Origin: Myrica gale
Taxonomy: Eukaryota > Streptophyta > Magnoliopsida > Fagales > Myricaceae
DNA: 64,000 bases
NCBI GenBank assembly: GCA_963930655.1
Contig: OZ005616.1
Span: 13,358,001 to 13,422,000, forward strand
Reading direction: 5' to 3'
The notes under the pieces are model-generated. The model was not told where the DNA came from. It searched no databases and saw only the letters and a program-made list of their open reading frames with translations. Of the stretch, positions 1-12,215 are shown piece by piece (position 1 is the first letter of the stretch; every line of letters begins with the position of its first letter). The position numbers were made by a program, and so were the translations under genes.

Positions 1-2022
1 TGTATTTGGGACATATCTGTTTATTCATGGATATCTAGTGACTTTGATTACAGTTTATATGTTTTTTTTATTTGAATGTTTTTCCCGACACTTAGATACT
101 TAAATTCACCAAAATACCTTTTGATTGGTAAAATTAACAAAAAATGTAAAGTTAAACAGGTACATATAATACGTATCTAAATAAAATTTATATGATCGAT
201 CAAATACGTAATATAAGAATTAGAGTAATAATGGTATTAAAATATTTTAGGACAACGATCGATCGATCGATAAAGCACGATGTCGTTTAGATATATCCAG
301 ATGACCGATCGTTAAAAACATACGATCGATCATCCAGCACACCGTCGTTTTGGAGCATAACGTCGATGGATCGGTACGTAACACACCGATCAACCATCTT
401 TCTACGTCCTCATTTCCGTTTGTATGTGTGATCCATCGTTATAATGCGGTGATAGATCGTCTAGCCCGCCGTCGTTTTAATTGAAATGATGACCGAGCGG
501 TGTATTATGTTGATCAATCGCTATACAATTTTGTTTTTTAGAATTAATGATTGAATAGTGTGTGTTTAAATGTTTGCAAACACAAAAAATACAATAACAA
601 CGTATGTTAGGATGTATTTAGAATACATAAAAACATATAAAGGACACATTATTAATATTTCGGAAAGCATGTATAAGTTGTACATGTTTCATCAGAGATA
701 CATTTTGTAAGAGTTAGTATGATCAATGTATTAAAATGTCAAAAACTAGTGACAAAAACAATTATTTAACACATAATCATAAGTTATTAGCATTTAATGA
801 TCATGTTTAAGGCAGTTTGCAAATTTAATGATCATGTTTAGCATTTATACTATTTACATGTTTGATGATTGAAGGGCTTGAGTTCTAGAAATGAATTATG
901 GAGTTTGAGAAGCACGAATGATGAATATTGGAGTTTTTTACTTGTTCTGTTTGAGTTTATTTTTGGGATATAATGTGTGTACCCTTAGACCCGTTCAAGG
1001 TTTAGGACTCGATAAATTTGTGTTTATCGTGTAATAACTCTTGGTACTTGTGTCCTATCCAGTCTTGGAAGAAGTTCGGTATCATCTACCTTTTGTCTTC
1101 TGGGTATGTTGAGAATGAGTGTTTGACATTTTGTTCTCGGTACCTCCGAGCGGTCGAAACAGTGTTTAATCGCAGAGATTGAAACTACGATTCTGACAAT
1201 TAGAAAGGTCATTTGATGTTTCACTCAAAGAATTAGATTGATAGGGGTTGCAAAAGGGCATGACATAGATCGAACAGAGTTCAAGAAAGCTCGGTGGTAT
1301 GTGCTGAACAATTGCAAAGGCATCAACAATTCCTTAGAGTAAGTAGAAGAAAATTTTAATAGTTTTTTGTAATATATAGTTGCTAATTAACTTTATCCGT
1401 ACAGTGAACACATGGACGATGTTTGCGCGCAAGGAGTTGGTGACACTTCTCATTCGCATGAAGACCAAGTTCTGGATTGGTTCTTTGGGCGAGTAAGGGT
1501 TATTGACAAAGAATTCTAATTAATATCGTGTCTTCTTTTTAATGACCTTCTAATATATTATTGCATGTTTAAACTTAATGATCTCAAAATCCATGTACAT
1601 CGGTCGATGAATTGTATTTATTGGCGCATGGGCCTTATACATGAGTCATGCGTTATTCTACCTGTGTTGTGAACGTATGTAGATATCATAGAGTACAACG
1701 GGAAGAACGGCGGAGAACCCAGAACAGTGGTATTGTAGTACCGGGATCACATGTAACGATCGATCGTAGTTATATTGGCGATCGACTTGTCATATCTTCA
1801 GACCGATCGACCACCTCGGTTTACACAATCGATCGGTGATGTTACGGATCGATCATGATATTTAGTGTCGTCACTAAAAACTTTTCGTGACGAAATTCGA
1901 TTTTCGTCACGAAATACATTTCATGACACTCATATGCTGATAGATCTCATGTTGAAAAAATTTCGTCACTGATTCTTTGAGTGACAACAATTTCGTCACT
2001 AAAAGCCAATATTTTTGCAGTG
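1..2022 (+). mobile_element. CACTA (En/Spm-type) element A, copy 1, right part
   Basis: This is the right part of the element that is complete at 24382-30036; the left part is outside the window. Its terminus at 2022 reads CACTGC inward on the minus strand and is followed by TCT, as in copy 2. CGATCGATCG-type repeats lie at about 194-530 and 1757-1850, and motifs of the form TTTCGTCACTAAAA lie just inside the end. Compared with copy 2, about 1125 bp are missing at about 1752, joined through ACATG. That loss removes the end of the transposase remnant and most of the right subterminal array. Confidence 0.85.
1057..1752 (+). pseudogene. TNP2-type CACTA transposase, C-terminal remnant (copy 1)
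   Basis: An in-frame stretch at 1105-1179 reads YVENECLTFCSRYLRAVE and onward, resembling the conserved region near the C-terminus of plant TNP2 transposases. A stop follows at 1180-1182. A further exon-like stretch, EHMDDVCAQGVGD (from about 1405), and an RRTQNSGIVVPGSH stretch (about 1707-1750) match the order of TNP2 C-termini. The frame then runs into the 1.1 kb deletion, so the acidic tail still present in copy 2 is lost. Stops and the missing catalytic region make this a non-coding relic. The family call rests on motif recognition. Confidence 0.6.
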
Positions 2023-2293
2023 TCTGTCATGTTATTTCAAGTCTTGCTGGAGCCAGGCCGGTCAAATGTGTAGCGAGCGACGATGCAACCTTTTATAAAG
2101 CAACGAAGGACTAATTTCATTAGATTCTGGATTTTTCTGTATACCAAAAGAAATATAGAACATGCATATAAAAATATCTAAGTCATTTATTTAAATAATA
2201 AATAATATAAATATAAATTTATTAATTACTAACAACGCTCTAGCGCGTTGGAAGGACCTCACTCCTGATGTGTGTACAATCTTCAGGTTAGCT

Positions 2294-3018
2294 CTATTCT
2301 CCTTGCATTGTACATTTACAATTGGTAACACAGTTAAACAAATGGCTAAAATAAACGTTCAGATCGGAAAGAAAATCTTTTACCTGAAATTCCTCGCTCG
2401 CGAATAAATCACAAACACGAGTCCATTCTTCCTTGTTCATATCGGGATACGGGTGCTCCAACGCCTCTTCTTTGGAAATTAACACTGAGTAATGCTGGAA
2501 CATTATATTTTTGTGCGTCCTGTACGATGTGTTCATCGTTGACGTCACAGTAATACGATCCTCGGCTCGGTCGTAATTTAGTTGGAAGTCATCCTTAACA
2601 TATAAAACAGTTAGAAACGTAAAAAAGTTTCAACAATTAAAATTTAATAAATTACACTTACCAACACTCGGTTCATCACATATGATTCTAACATGTCTCT
2701 CATATCATCATTTATGTTTCCCTCAGAATCATCGCTGCCCGGTTCAGGTTCTAAATTCACCACCCGGTTAGGAACTTCTGAAATTGACTCTCCGTGAAAA
2801 ACCAAATGAGTGTAACTCTGGTCAAACCCAATTATGAATAAATAATCCTTCATCTCGTACACACGTTGGAACAACACATTCTTACATCTCTTACATGGAC
2901 ATCTTATCAGACCCCGACTATCTGCATAACTACGGGCAACACTCATAAAATCACGAACATCATCACTATACTTCGCACTTTTGAGTCTATCAGCCTCATA
3001 AATCCAGCTCTTATCCAT
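2294..3018 (-). pseudogene. CACTA transposase N-terminus plus Ptta-like fragment (copy 1)
   Basis: The ORF from 3018 begins MDKSWIYEADR and contains IRCPCKRCKN and a LVFHGES motif about 80 residues in. This is the pattern of the transposase-associated domain that starts TNP2 proteins. After an intron-like gap, a second stretch (about 2590-2294) contains MNTSYRTHK and PYPDMNKEEWTRVCDLF, resembling the Ptta/En/Spm plant transposase domain. The catalytic transposase region expected between or after these is absent, so this is an internally deleted relic. Its copy in block 2 is at 30308-31032 and differs by a few residues. Confidence 0.7.
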
Positions 3019-4719
3019 ATTGTTCCTTCAAAGACAAAAATACAAACAATAATGCAAACAATGATGACATTCATACTCAACTCTAATTTCTCCAGGTGAT
3101 AGGTCCTATCTCATTCATGTTTACAATATCACGTACTGCACGTAAATGACCCGACCATTGTGATCGATGCTTTAGAAATTTCGACAGCATTTCCCCTCAA
3201 TCCACAGATACACGCCAACAACATTGAGCCTAAACACACCATTTAAGGCAAGTGTTTAAGCTCAATGCTGAATGTGTATCCGAAGGACAAAAGGAGATTT
3301 GCATCAAAATTTCTAAACACATCTGTCACAATAGCTGATACAATTACGCACATTACACATATTATAAACTCAAACTCTCCATAACGTGGACAATTCAAGA
3401 ATTACATCCAGTTCGTTATCCGAACTTCATGTAATTCTTAAACGGGGTCTAAGGCTACTAAATGAATGCATTACATTCCAACAAATACCATTCGGACGTT
3501 ACATAACGGTCCGAACAATACACAGACGTTTGGACGCATTTCTCAAAGCGTCTGAATAAACAAATAGAGTCCGGACGGTAAATAAACCGTCCGAACTGCG
3601 ATTGTCGAACAAGACATTTCTTCGACGGACAGACGCAATTTTTCAGTCCAAAAACCATGTCAAAATCAACCCAAATCACAAACTCTTCAATATAAACACA
3701 TCACAACCAATCCCAAACTCCATTACTACCATTTTAAAACCTAAAATTTCGAAAAACACATGCTTTCATATATTAAAATAAAAGTTTTTCATCCTAAAAC
3801 AATTCAATTTAAAAACCACTAACCTCAAATCCAATCCAACTTCAAATTCGAAAAGATATACTCTTTTCACACCCTCTTCAATGAGATTGAACGCCCAAAA
3901 TCAGCTCTACGCTTCTCCTTGTGCTCAAATCTCTCCTTTGCCTTTTTTCTCCGTTTTTCCTCCACTGTCTGCGAATCTGTAACTTTAATACGTTTGAGTA
4001 CCGTTCGAAACGATAAAATAACGTTCGGACGCATGCGTGTATAAGTGATGGTGGGAATACATGCCGCCAAAATTTTCAAATATGTCCGAACTACTATTTA
4101 CCCGTCCGCACTCCCTCTTACAGTTCAACACACCGTTTTAATAATTCTCAAACGACAGCGTATGCTAAATAACATATACGTTCGGACTATCACATACCGT
4201 CCGAACACTACCTTACATTACCCGAGACTGTTTAGGAAATACCAACACCATAGCGTCTGATAATAAACAAAAACGTCCGAACGGTATTAAAACGTCTAAA
4301 ACTGTGTTCGGACGGTTCGTTTTATATAATACGACATCGTTCGATTTTACAATAAAGAGTCCAGACGGATAAATTCAGTTTCGAACGTTTTTCGACAATA
4401 TGTATTTATTTTATTTATTTTTTTAATTAACTTTATTAACAAATTTTAAATAACCAAAGTTAGTTAATAATGTAAATAATAAATATTTTTTTCGAATAAG
4501 TGTACCGAAATTATAAACGTAATATTAATTAACATATTATATTAAGTTCTAATAAATACAAATAACAAAACTGAAATGACATAAAACATAATATGAACAA
4601 AAACATCAAATAAAATTTATACATGTCCACAAAACATAATATAAAATTAAATGTCCTCAAAACATAATAAAAAACACAAACGTAATAATAAAATTAAATA
4701 AGGAAGACTACGAATGATC

Positions 4720-4990
4720 GTCATCATCATCATCCGTCAGTCTTTGGACGTTACGGACGTGACGAAGTTGCCACGCCCATCAAACTCTCCTTAAGCACAA
4801 CGACCTCCTTCTTCCACCCAGCGTCCATGTCGACGACCTTCAGCTCCAAAGTCGTCAGACGACGACTGATATCCGTGACCATGCTATGGGTGGGCTGCAA
4901 GACCGACTGCATCCGCTGAGACAGCTGCGTCATCATATCGTCCATCCAACTCGTTCGCTGTGGTCCAAGTCCATGGGCTGCAATAAAAAC
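4720..4990 (-). pseudogene. CACTA B ORF2, C-terminal coiled-coil remnant (copy 1)
   Basis: Minus-strand codons read PSWMDDMM-like (here TSWMDDMMTQLSQRMQSVL), followed by a heptad-like ITDISRRLTTLE-type helix and a run of aspartates from the gatcgtcatcatcatcatc stretch. In copy 2 the same sequence ends ORF2 (32720-33901). Here the upstream part of ORF2 is deleted after the CCATGGG at about 4972-4977, with a few bases of filler before the AAAAACATAC junction. Confidence 0.6.
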
Positions 4991-6097
4991 ATACCTGGAT
5001 GTGATTAGATGCACGAGAGATTGATATTACGTCGAGATTTGTGAAGAAAAAATTTGAGTTTTGAGAGTTTCTTTGAGGAAAAACAAATGGTGTTCGTGAA
5101 AATGACGATCTGTTCGTCTTTTTCAAAATACGTCGATCACGTCCGGACTCTTTTATAGACGTCCGGACGGAACCTTGCACAGGTGGCCCAATTATCGTAC
5201 TTCGTATTAATGCCAAACTTTAAACCGTTTAAACCGTTCGGCACAATTAAAACGTCTGGACGTTTCATTAATAATTTCGCACGTCTATTTCGTACGTTGC
5301 AATGAATTGACGCGACGTGGAAGCGCACGTTTGGCTGAATATACGGCGAATCCCGTTCGGACTTCTGATACATGTGCGGACGGATACAACCGTTTTTAAC
5401 TTTCGTATAACGAAGACACGTGTACGCCATGCGACGGTTTAGTGAACGTCCGGACTGGCTAAAACACGTTCCAATGGGTACCTCATTTACTTTCAGATGC
5501 GATGCAAGAGTCCGGACGCGCATGTAGTATTGCTTATAAAAAAAGGGCGAAAAACGTCCGGACTTCTGTTAAACGTTCGGACTGGTACAACCGTTTTTAA
5601 CTTTCATATAACAAAAACATGTGTACGCCATGTGACGGTTACTTTCGATAGCGATGCAGGAGTCCGGACGCTAATGTAGAGAGTCCGAACGGATAACAGA
5701 TCTATTTCACAATTAAATTAACACAATTTAATTTATTTCACCAAACGTAATTTATTTAAATGAGTTAATTTATATTTATTTCATTCAAATAAATATAATT
5801 TGGCACAAATATTTAACTTAATTTCTTTATTTTAAATACATAAAAATATATATATAAAAAATTATATTATTTCATTCAACTAATCATCAATTTGATTGTA
5901 ACTACTTATTCAATTTAACGTAATTATCCGTTTAAAATCTAATAAATTTAATCTACCGAAAAAGACATAATTAATATAAAATATAAAAAATAATCCAACA
6001 ACTGAATATAAAACCACAATCATAATGTCTATTACAAGCTACAAACGGTCCATTAAAACGATAAATAAATAACTAAGTTTAAAGCAGAAACAAAAAA

Positions 6098-6491
6098 TTA
6101 GTTCAAATCATGACTTGCGACTGGCTCGTCCAAATCTTGTCCGAGGGCATCACGAACATGCGCCAAATGCTCCTCCATATTATTCACCCGTCTGACGAGT
6201 GTCTGCAGCTGTAACGGAACGATATGGATAGACTGGGACAATTGAGACAATTGTTCTCTCGTCCTTATTAGTTCCCTCTGCATAATATTAAACTCTTCCG
6301 TTATAGCCCTATCAGTCAGAGCAAGTTTCGTCTCCAGTCCGGTCAAGCGGCATTGGAGCTTCCATGCACAATGAATGCGTCTGCATGATCGCCCGAATAC
6401 TCTCGTTTAACTCCGCTAAATACGCGTCTGCCCAGGCTGGTCACTCTGTCTGTCCCCCGACATTGGTGATACTTCTTCCAGAGTGTAACAT
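6098..6491 (-). pseudogene. CACTA B ORF1, small coiled-coil protein, frameshifted (copy 1)
   Basis: The likely start is the ATG at 6491-6489, followed by LHSGRSITNVGG. The downstream part, TGLETKLALTDRAITEEF through DEPVASHDLN, lies in another frame, so one shift is needed. The element C version (13412-13801) reads through the same join without a shift. The second half is rich in Q, L, E and R with heptad spacing (REQLSQLSQSI), suggesting a coiled coil. It may be the TNPA-like accessory gene of the element, judged only from position and the nearby repeat arrays. No named domain was recognised. Confidence 0.5.
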
Positions 6492-7611
6492 GGTCAACCT
6501 AGCAAAATTGTCCGAACATGAGCATAAACCGTTCGCACGACAGTCAAACTGCGTCATTTTAATTTTTGGACGTCCAGATATAATAAAAGACGTCCGCATG
6601 TAAAATAACAGTCCTTACGGTTTACAACAAGTTCGGACGTCGTTTCACGACGTCCAAACGTGATTCGACGAACACTAGCCAAACAGACTAATTTCATAAA
6701 ATAAAACACCATAACAAACTAAACAATCTAACAATCAACGTTATTTAATCGAAATACATAAATAAAACAACATAACAAACGTTTTACCTGAAGTTCTTTG
6801 AGAAATCTGGAATGGAGAGTGAAAACCGAGAGAAACGTACGAGAGTGAGTTTGAGATTTTGACAAAGTCTATCGATTTAATGTGGCCAGTAAACGTCTGA
6901 ACGTGTTATAATAGCATTCGGACGGGTTTCATCGGTTATACTAACACGTGGCCCTTTCAAATTTAACGTCATTAAATATGCCCGATTCGAAACAGTTCTA
7001 GAACTTATACAGTCCGCACGCTATTTCTTTGTCCGGTCTGTATCGATGTCACGTGTCTGAAGTTTTGCAACGTGGAAGCACACGATTCACGGAAGATGCA
7101 TTTATAATTGTTCGGACCTTTTTTGTACCGTCCAGACTTGGGTATTTTTTCCGTTGTAACGTGGTTTATAACGTCCGGACCGAAATGAGTACTCGTGACG
7201 ATTTTTAATTTGTCACTCTAGCGTGACATTTACTATTCGTTAGGTAATGTCCATTCGGACTGTGTATAAACAGAGTCCGGACGGTATTTTAAAAATTGTG
7301 ACGATTCTAATTGTCACTCAGTTACGACGATGTGGAATTGGTCACCCTGCATCGAGTTCGAACGGGTATCTTGAGAGTCCGGAAATTACTTTTTTTTTTT
7401 ACGGTTTTTTTCTTCACTCATTCACGACACGTGTATGTCGTCACACTAGCAATACGTCCGAATGGGCTTGTGACAGGTCCGGACGGTTTTGGAGTTCCTG
7501 AATGGTTTTGGGTGACGAAATTAATATTTTGTCATGAAAAATTCACGTTAGCTGACAAAATTTGGTTTGACACCCAAAATTTTGTCACCTAAAGCATTAT
7601 TTCTTGTAGTG

Positions 7612-8234
7612 AGCGGTGGCCAATATTTGGAAACTGGCCCATCTGGTAGCAGTGTTGGTTATTGCCATAACCGCTACCGGATTTGAACACCCTAACAGAA
7701 ATAATAGCCATCAGTTTTATTTCTTTAACATGCAGGTAAGCTAAGTACATATAAATCCCTAACCTTTCATTTTATCAAATCTTATTGTAAGAAGTTTTAA
7801 TGCTTAAGGAACACTCTACAACCATAAAACGACCTATATGGAAGGATAATAAACTACTTTGTTGAAGTCTAGAAATTAATTAAAACTCAACTAGTGCATT
7901 TTAATAACTAGAGATATGGAAATTGGGTAGTTTCATACAATATTTGATGCTATTAATATTCAAATAATTATTAATGTTGATAGCAAATGTTGATGTTTTA
8001 AGATGTTCTCAAATTGTATTGATTTTGGATTTTATTGCCTTAGATTTCTCATGCTATCTTTTACTGATATGAGCTCAATGCATCAAAAAACAAAAAAAAA
8101 AACAATTGGGCCAAGTGTAAAAGGCTAAAAAAAAGCCTATTATAAATGCCGGTAACAGGAAACTGCTACCGCCAAATGCCGATTACCGCACTTAACGGTA
8201 GTATCAGCTGTGGCCAAATGCCGATTACCGCACT
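7612..8234. repeat. Intergenic DNA with GCCATAACC-type repeats
   Basis: Between the end of CACTA B and the SDR promoter lies AT-rich DNA with no gene. Two stretches (7612-7700 and 8145-8234) share motifs such as GCGGTGGCCAA, GGTTATTGCCATAACC and CCGATTACCGCACT, which suggests fragments of one repeat family around the CACTA B insertion site. A 22-bp stretch at 8171-8192 is repeated at 8213-8234, where copy 1 jumps straight to the SDR promoter. Confidence 0.5.
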
Positions 8235-8334
8235 CGACGTGCTATGTACTATGCATCGTAACTCCTACAAAATTAAAGAAAAGTTTTAAATTGTACTTCG
8301 TACCACTTGGCTGTATGATGCTTCGTATACTTTG

Positions 8335-8344
8335 CTATATATAG
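8335..8344 (+). promoter_or_regulatory. TATA box of SDR gene, copy 1
   Basis: CTATATATAG lies about 95-105 bp upstream of the ATG at 8440 and is identical in copy 2 (40306-40315). Only about 205 bp of sequence upstream of the ATG are shared with copy 2; further upstream, copy 1 has lost about 2.4 kb. Confidence 0.6.
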
Positions 8345-8439
8345 CCTGAGCACCAGATCTGGGAAACACCAAGTAAGAAGTCCAGGTCTTTATAGCTCCT
8401 CGACCCAGTTGAGCTTAAGCGCGCTGTTTTGTGAGAAAG

Positions 8440-9478
8440 ATGAATCCTGCTTCTTCAGCAGCTTCCTACAAAAGGTAACTAGGTTCTGACTATTCTTCCA
8501 AGCCCAGGCTATATATATATATATGGCTTCTCTCATTAGGGTGAATAGCATAGTCTCAGTCTTGATTTTTGAACAAAATAACTTTCTTTTCTTCTAATTC
8601 TTTTATAGTTATAGTTATAGAGTGATGTCGGGGCGCCCTGCTTGAACAAATAACACCAAAACATGCTATACTTATGTGTAAAACGCAAAAATATGAATTC
8701 TATATTTAGTTTACAAGTGGAAATTATGCCATTAATTGTTGTTCTTTCGTTAATCTGTTAAATTGTTATACGCGCGTAATATCTGGTATTCAGGCTAGAG
8801 GGCAAAGTCGCAATCATTACCGGTGGTGCAAGCGGTATCGGAGAAAGTACGGTGCACCTCTTCCATGAACATGGTGCCAAGGTTGTCATTGCCGATATAC
8901 AAGACAACCTAGGCCAAGCTGTCGCGGATAAGCTGGGAGAAAATGTTGGCTACATCCACTGCGATGTGTCAAATGAAGAAGATATCTGCAATCTCATCGA
9001 CACCACCGTAGCAAAATACGGAACACTTGATATAATGTACAACAATGCCGGCATCTGTGACAGTCCCTTCGGGAAGATCCTAGAGACGAAAAAGTCAGAT
9101 CTAGAGCGAATGCTCAACGTTAACCTGGTTGGTGCTTTCTTAGGAGCCAAGCATGCTGCAAGGGTTATGGTACCGCAGCGTAAGGGCTGCATACTATTTA
9201 CTACTAGTGCTACTACATCAATTGCAGGTCTGTCATCTCATGCTTATGCTGCATCGAAATGTGGAGTTCAGGGGTTAGTGAAGAACTTGACAGCTGAACT
9301 TGGCCAACATGGTATACGTTTGAACTGTATATCTCCCTACGCCGTTGTAACTGGCATGCCAATCTTTGAGACAGCACATGTCGACCCTGCTCAAATGGAA
9401 ATGGCATTGAGTGGGATTGGTAACCTGCAGGGACAAATTCTCAAGGAAGAAGAGAAAGAAAGAGAGAGAAGGAGGTGA
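8440..9478 (+). pseudogene. SDR110C-type alcohol dehydrogenase, C-terminally truncated (copy 1)
   Basis: Exon 1 (8440-8474) and exon 2 (from 8794) match the intact gene at 40411-41560, including the Rossmann motif TGGASGIG, NNAG and the YAASK active site. Identity stops after base 9446 (residue 229). Ten unrelated residues (EEEKERERRR) follow, then a stop at 9476-9478. The 47 residues lost include the DGG-containing segment that closes the substrate pocket and helps oligomer contacts in this family. A Val to Leu change also hits the conserved IRVN motif. The 239-residue product is unlikely to be active, although transcription is possible because the proximal promoter is intact. Confidence 0.9.
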
Positions 9479-11539
9479 GGGATTTCAGCCATTCTTGGCC
9501 GACTAGGCCATCACCCATTTTTCTCATTTTCTCTCCTTTCCTTTAATGATTGTTGGTTGTTAAGTTTGTTTGGTTTCCTCCTTGTATGTGTTGTGTTCAT
9601 GTGTGTTCTTTGAAGAAAATGTAGATCTAGTAAGCTTTAAAGAGTAGTATGGGTTGTATATGGAACCATGGAGAGTTGTGGTCAGATCTGAAAAATAAAA
9701 TATGTTCAAGAGAGAGAGGTTGCTTGCTGCACCCTAGGTGTTTGATAAAAAGCCCAAAAGAGGGCTGAAATCTATTTGAGCATGCATGGCCGAGTGGTTG
9801 TGGTATTGGGTGTTGTCCTTTCATATCTAAATGCCTTGAAGTTCAAAGGAGCTTTGGGAATGAGTGTTGTTGCTGGAAAATAAGCTGAGGCTTTTAATTT
9901 AGAATCATGGGTGAAGTTAGTGCATGAAGAAGGTTATATTACAAAGGGAGGAAACTTATAGGAAAAATGAAACTTCTTTGTTGCTAATTTCTCCTATATA
10001 GGTTAGGCCCATTCTATATGACCTATTGTTGTGGAATTGGAAAACCCATAACATTCATAAGCGTGGCCGGTTACGTTAAAGATCATAGAGGATTATAGAG
10101 AATGCTTGTTAGACAAGTTGCTGAAATTTAACCTCTACAGATTTCAAGGCTCAAATTGGGAGTGTATTCTGATGCAATTGAGCTTATCCCTTAATCTTAA
10201 TAGGATCCTAGATTATAGGCCTAGGAAATGGGAAGATTTTAAGTCATATCTTGGATGATTCCGATAACTATCGAATGAGATATGCGTTGTTCGAGGCCCG
10301 GACGTCAAGCCGCCAGCAGCCTTGCACGTCCGGAATATCAGCTCATTTCGAACACCCTTTTGAGGAGTCATTTTAAGTCCAAATTTTACGAGGTTAGTCT
10401 TGAATTTTAAGTTTATGAAAGGAGAACATTTTAAGGTGAATTTCGTGTGATTTGGAGATGTAATTCATAAGTTATGATATTTTGAAAATGGAGGGCCGAG
10501 CTGGAACAACAATAGTGTGGTTGTAGGATTTTTGCTTAATATGAAGCGTTTATGAAAATGTATAGCACATTCTGCTGTGGTGAATTTTACCCCCAATCTA
10601 GACCTATGAAAGATGAATATTTCAAGATAAATTTCATGTACCTTGGAGCCATGGTTTTGAAGTTAGGAATTTTTAAGTTGGAGACGTCGGGGTTGCCCGC
10701 TTGGACGTCCTCAGCAGCTTGTGTTTTCGGGTAAAGGTTTCAAGTGGCAAACGAACTCCAAATTAGTTAGAATTTTGATATGCTATGAAAATTAGTGTCA
10801 GGGTCAGTTAGAACTCAATTATTATGGCTTTGGCAACCTTAAGAAAATACCTTGTATTGTAAGATGACCAACTAGGAGTCAAGATTACGGACGATTTTGT
10901 ATGATGAAGTGTGAGTAATTGATTGATTACTCTATACGTCTAGTGAGCCTTTGAATAACACTAGTATGATCCATTGTAGGTAACGTGACGTTCAACACTC
11001 AAGCAAGCGAAGGTAAGAGGAGCTTACGTTTGTAAGTGAAAATTGTAAGTGGAACTTACGTCCGTAAGTGAGAACTTACTTGTTATGAAAACTGGAATGA
11101 TACGCAGCATGCTTTTATGAACAAGCATAACAGGTTTATAACCAAGCATGACAAGTTATTTCTCAACAACAAGCATGATATAATTTATGTATTTGCATGA
11201 AAGCATGAAAGAAGTTTTGTGCAAATGAAAACATGAAAGTTTTATGAGATTAAGAAAGTTTTATGAGATATTTGTCATCAAGCATGACCCGTCAAGAGCA
11301 TTTGCATGATTTTCTAGAAGGAAAGAGAAAGAGAAGCATTTTATGATAAGTTGATTTCTCATCATCAAGTATGACATGAGCACGTCATGAGCAATTGCAT
11401 TTGCATCTATTTTTCTCATAAGAAAGAAGGAGAAATATAATGCAAATGAAAGTACCATTTTTATGCTACTTTATGTTAAGTTTTATGACAAGTTAGTCAA
11501 TGAACCCAAGTCGGTCGGTACCGTACCAAGTCAAGAAGG

Positions 11540-11735
11540 TGCATCCATACTGAAGGACGTTTACGTGAAGGGTGGATGTCACCTAGGACACCCATACCGA
11601 AGGATGCTTGCAAGAAGGATGGGGTAGTCCAGGAGGTATGTGCAATCACACTGAAGGATGCTTGCAAGAAGGTGTGAACCTCCAAGGGTCATGTCTAGCC
11701 ACTGAAGGACGAATGCGAGAAGGTGTGCTAGCTTG
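11540..11735. repeat. Degenerate tandem repeat, CTGAAGGA..GAAGG unit
   Basis: Four units begin near 11548, 11588, 11648 and 11699 with (A/C)ACTGAAGGA or ACCGAAGGA and contain TGCTTGCAAGAAGG or a variant. Spacing is 40-60 bp. The repeat is inside the LTR-like insert. Confidence 0.6.
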
Positions 11736-11959
11736 ACCATATGTAAGGTCTCCAAGGGAAATAGGAGACAGTTCCAATGGGAACGCACAACCCTGATGTC
11801 AGGGGTGAGTGGAGCTCAAGTAGCCCATAAGATAAGGATTGGAAAGATTTTCCAAAAGCAATAGATTTATAAGTATAAGTGATGTTTTCAAGAGCAAGTG
11901 CATGTGCATATGCAATCATGAGGCATACACGTGCATCAAAATTCATGATCATGCATGAA

Positions 11960-12215
11960 TTACATACGTTTACATGATATTTCAAGTTAAAGTTCATGAT
12001 GATTTCAAGTTTAGATTTCAAGTTTAAGTGCATGCTTATGATTACAAGTTCAAGTGCATGCTTATGATTTTAAGTTCATTATGATATCGAGTTCATGATG
12101 ATTTCAAGTTTAAATGCATGCTTATGATTTCAAGTTCAAGATTATGAGTTCAAAGAACAAGTTCATGGTTTCAAACTCACGATTTCAAGTTCATATTTCC
12201 AAACCATGATTTCTA
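11960..12215. repeat. Degenerate tandem repeat, TTCAAGTTCATGAT-type
   Basis: Phrases such as TTCAAGTTCATGATGA, AAGTGCATGCTTATGATT and GATTTCAAGTT recur with 25-45 bp spacing through the LTR-like insert. The stretch is non-coding low-complexity sequence. Confidence 0.6.

Larger units (their letters stand above)
2026..7611 (-). mobile_element. CACTA element B, copy 1 (right end clear, left end unresolved)
   Basis: The right terminus at 7611 reads CACTACAAGAAATAATGC inward on the minus strand, the classic plant CACTA TIR, followed inward by GGTGACAAAATTTTGGGTG. GTCCGGAC and GTTCGGAC motifs recur through about 3480-5690 and 6540-7500, as expected of subterminal transposase-binding repeats. All coding relics are on the minus strand: ORF1 (6098-6491), a C-terminal remnant of ORF2 (about 4720-4990) and the TNP2 start (2294-3018). 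No left CACTA end was found next to element A at 2022, so the left limit is only a bound. About 1.5 kb carrying most of ORF2 is missing after 4977 relative to copy 2. Confidence 0.8.

Noticed and set aside
1024..1224. 66-residue minus-strand frame (identical at 27902-28102)
   Set aside because: It is antisense to the TNP2 C-terminal remnant, and identity of the two copies only reflects the duplication.
8950..9192. 80-residue minus-strand frame across the SDR exon (also at 40921-41163)
   Set aside because: It is the antisense shadow of the conserved SDR coding sequence.
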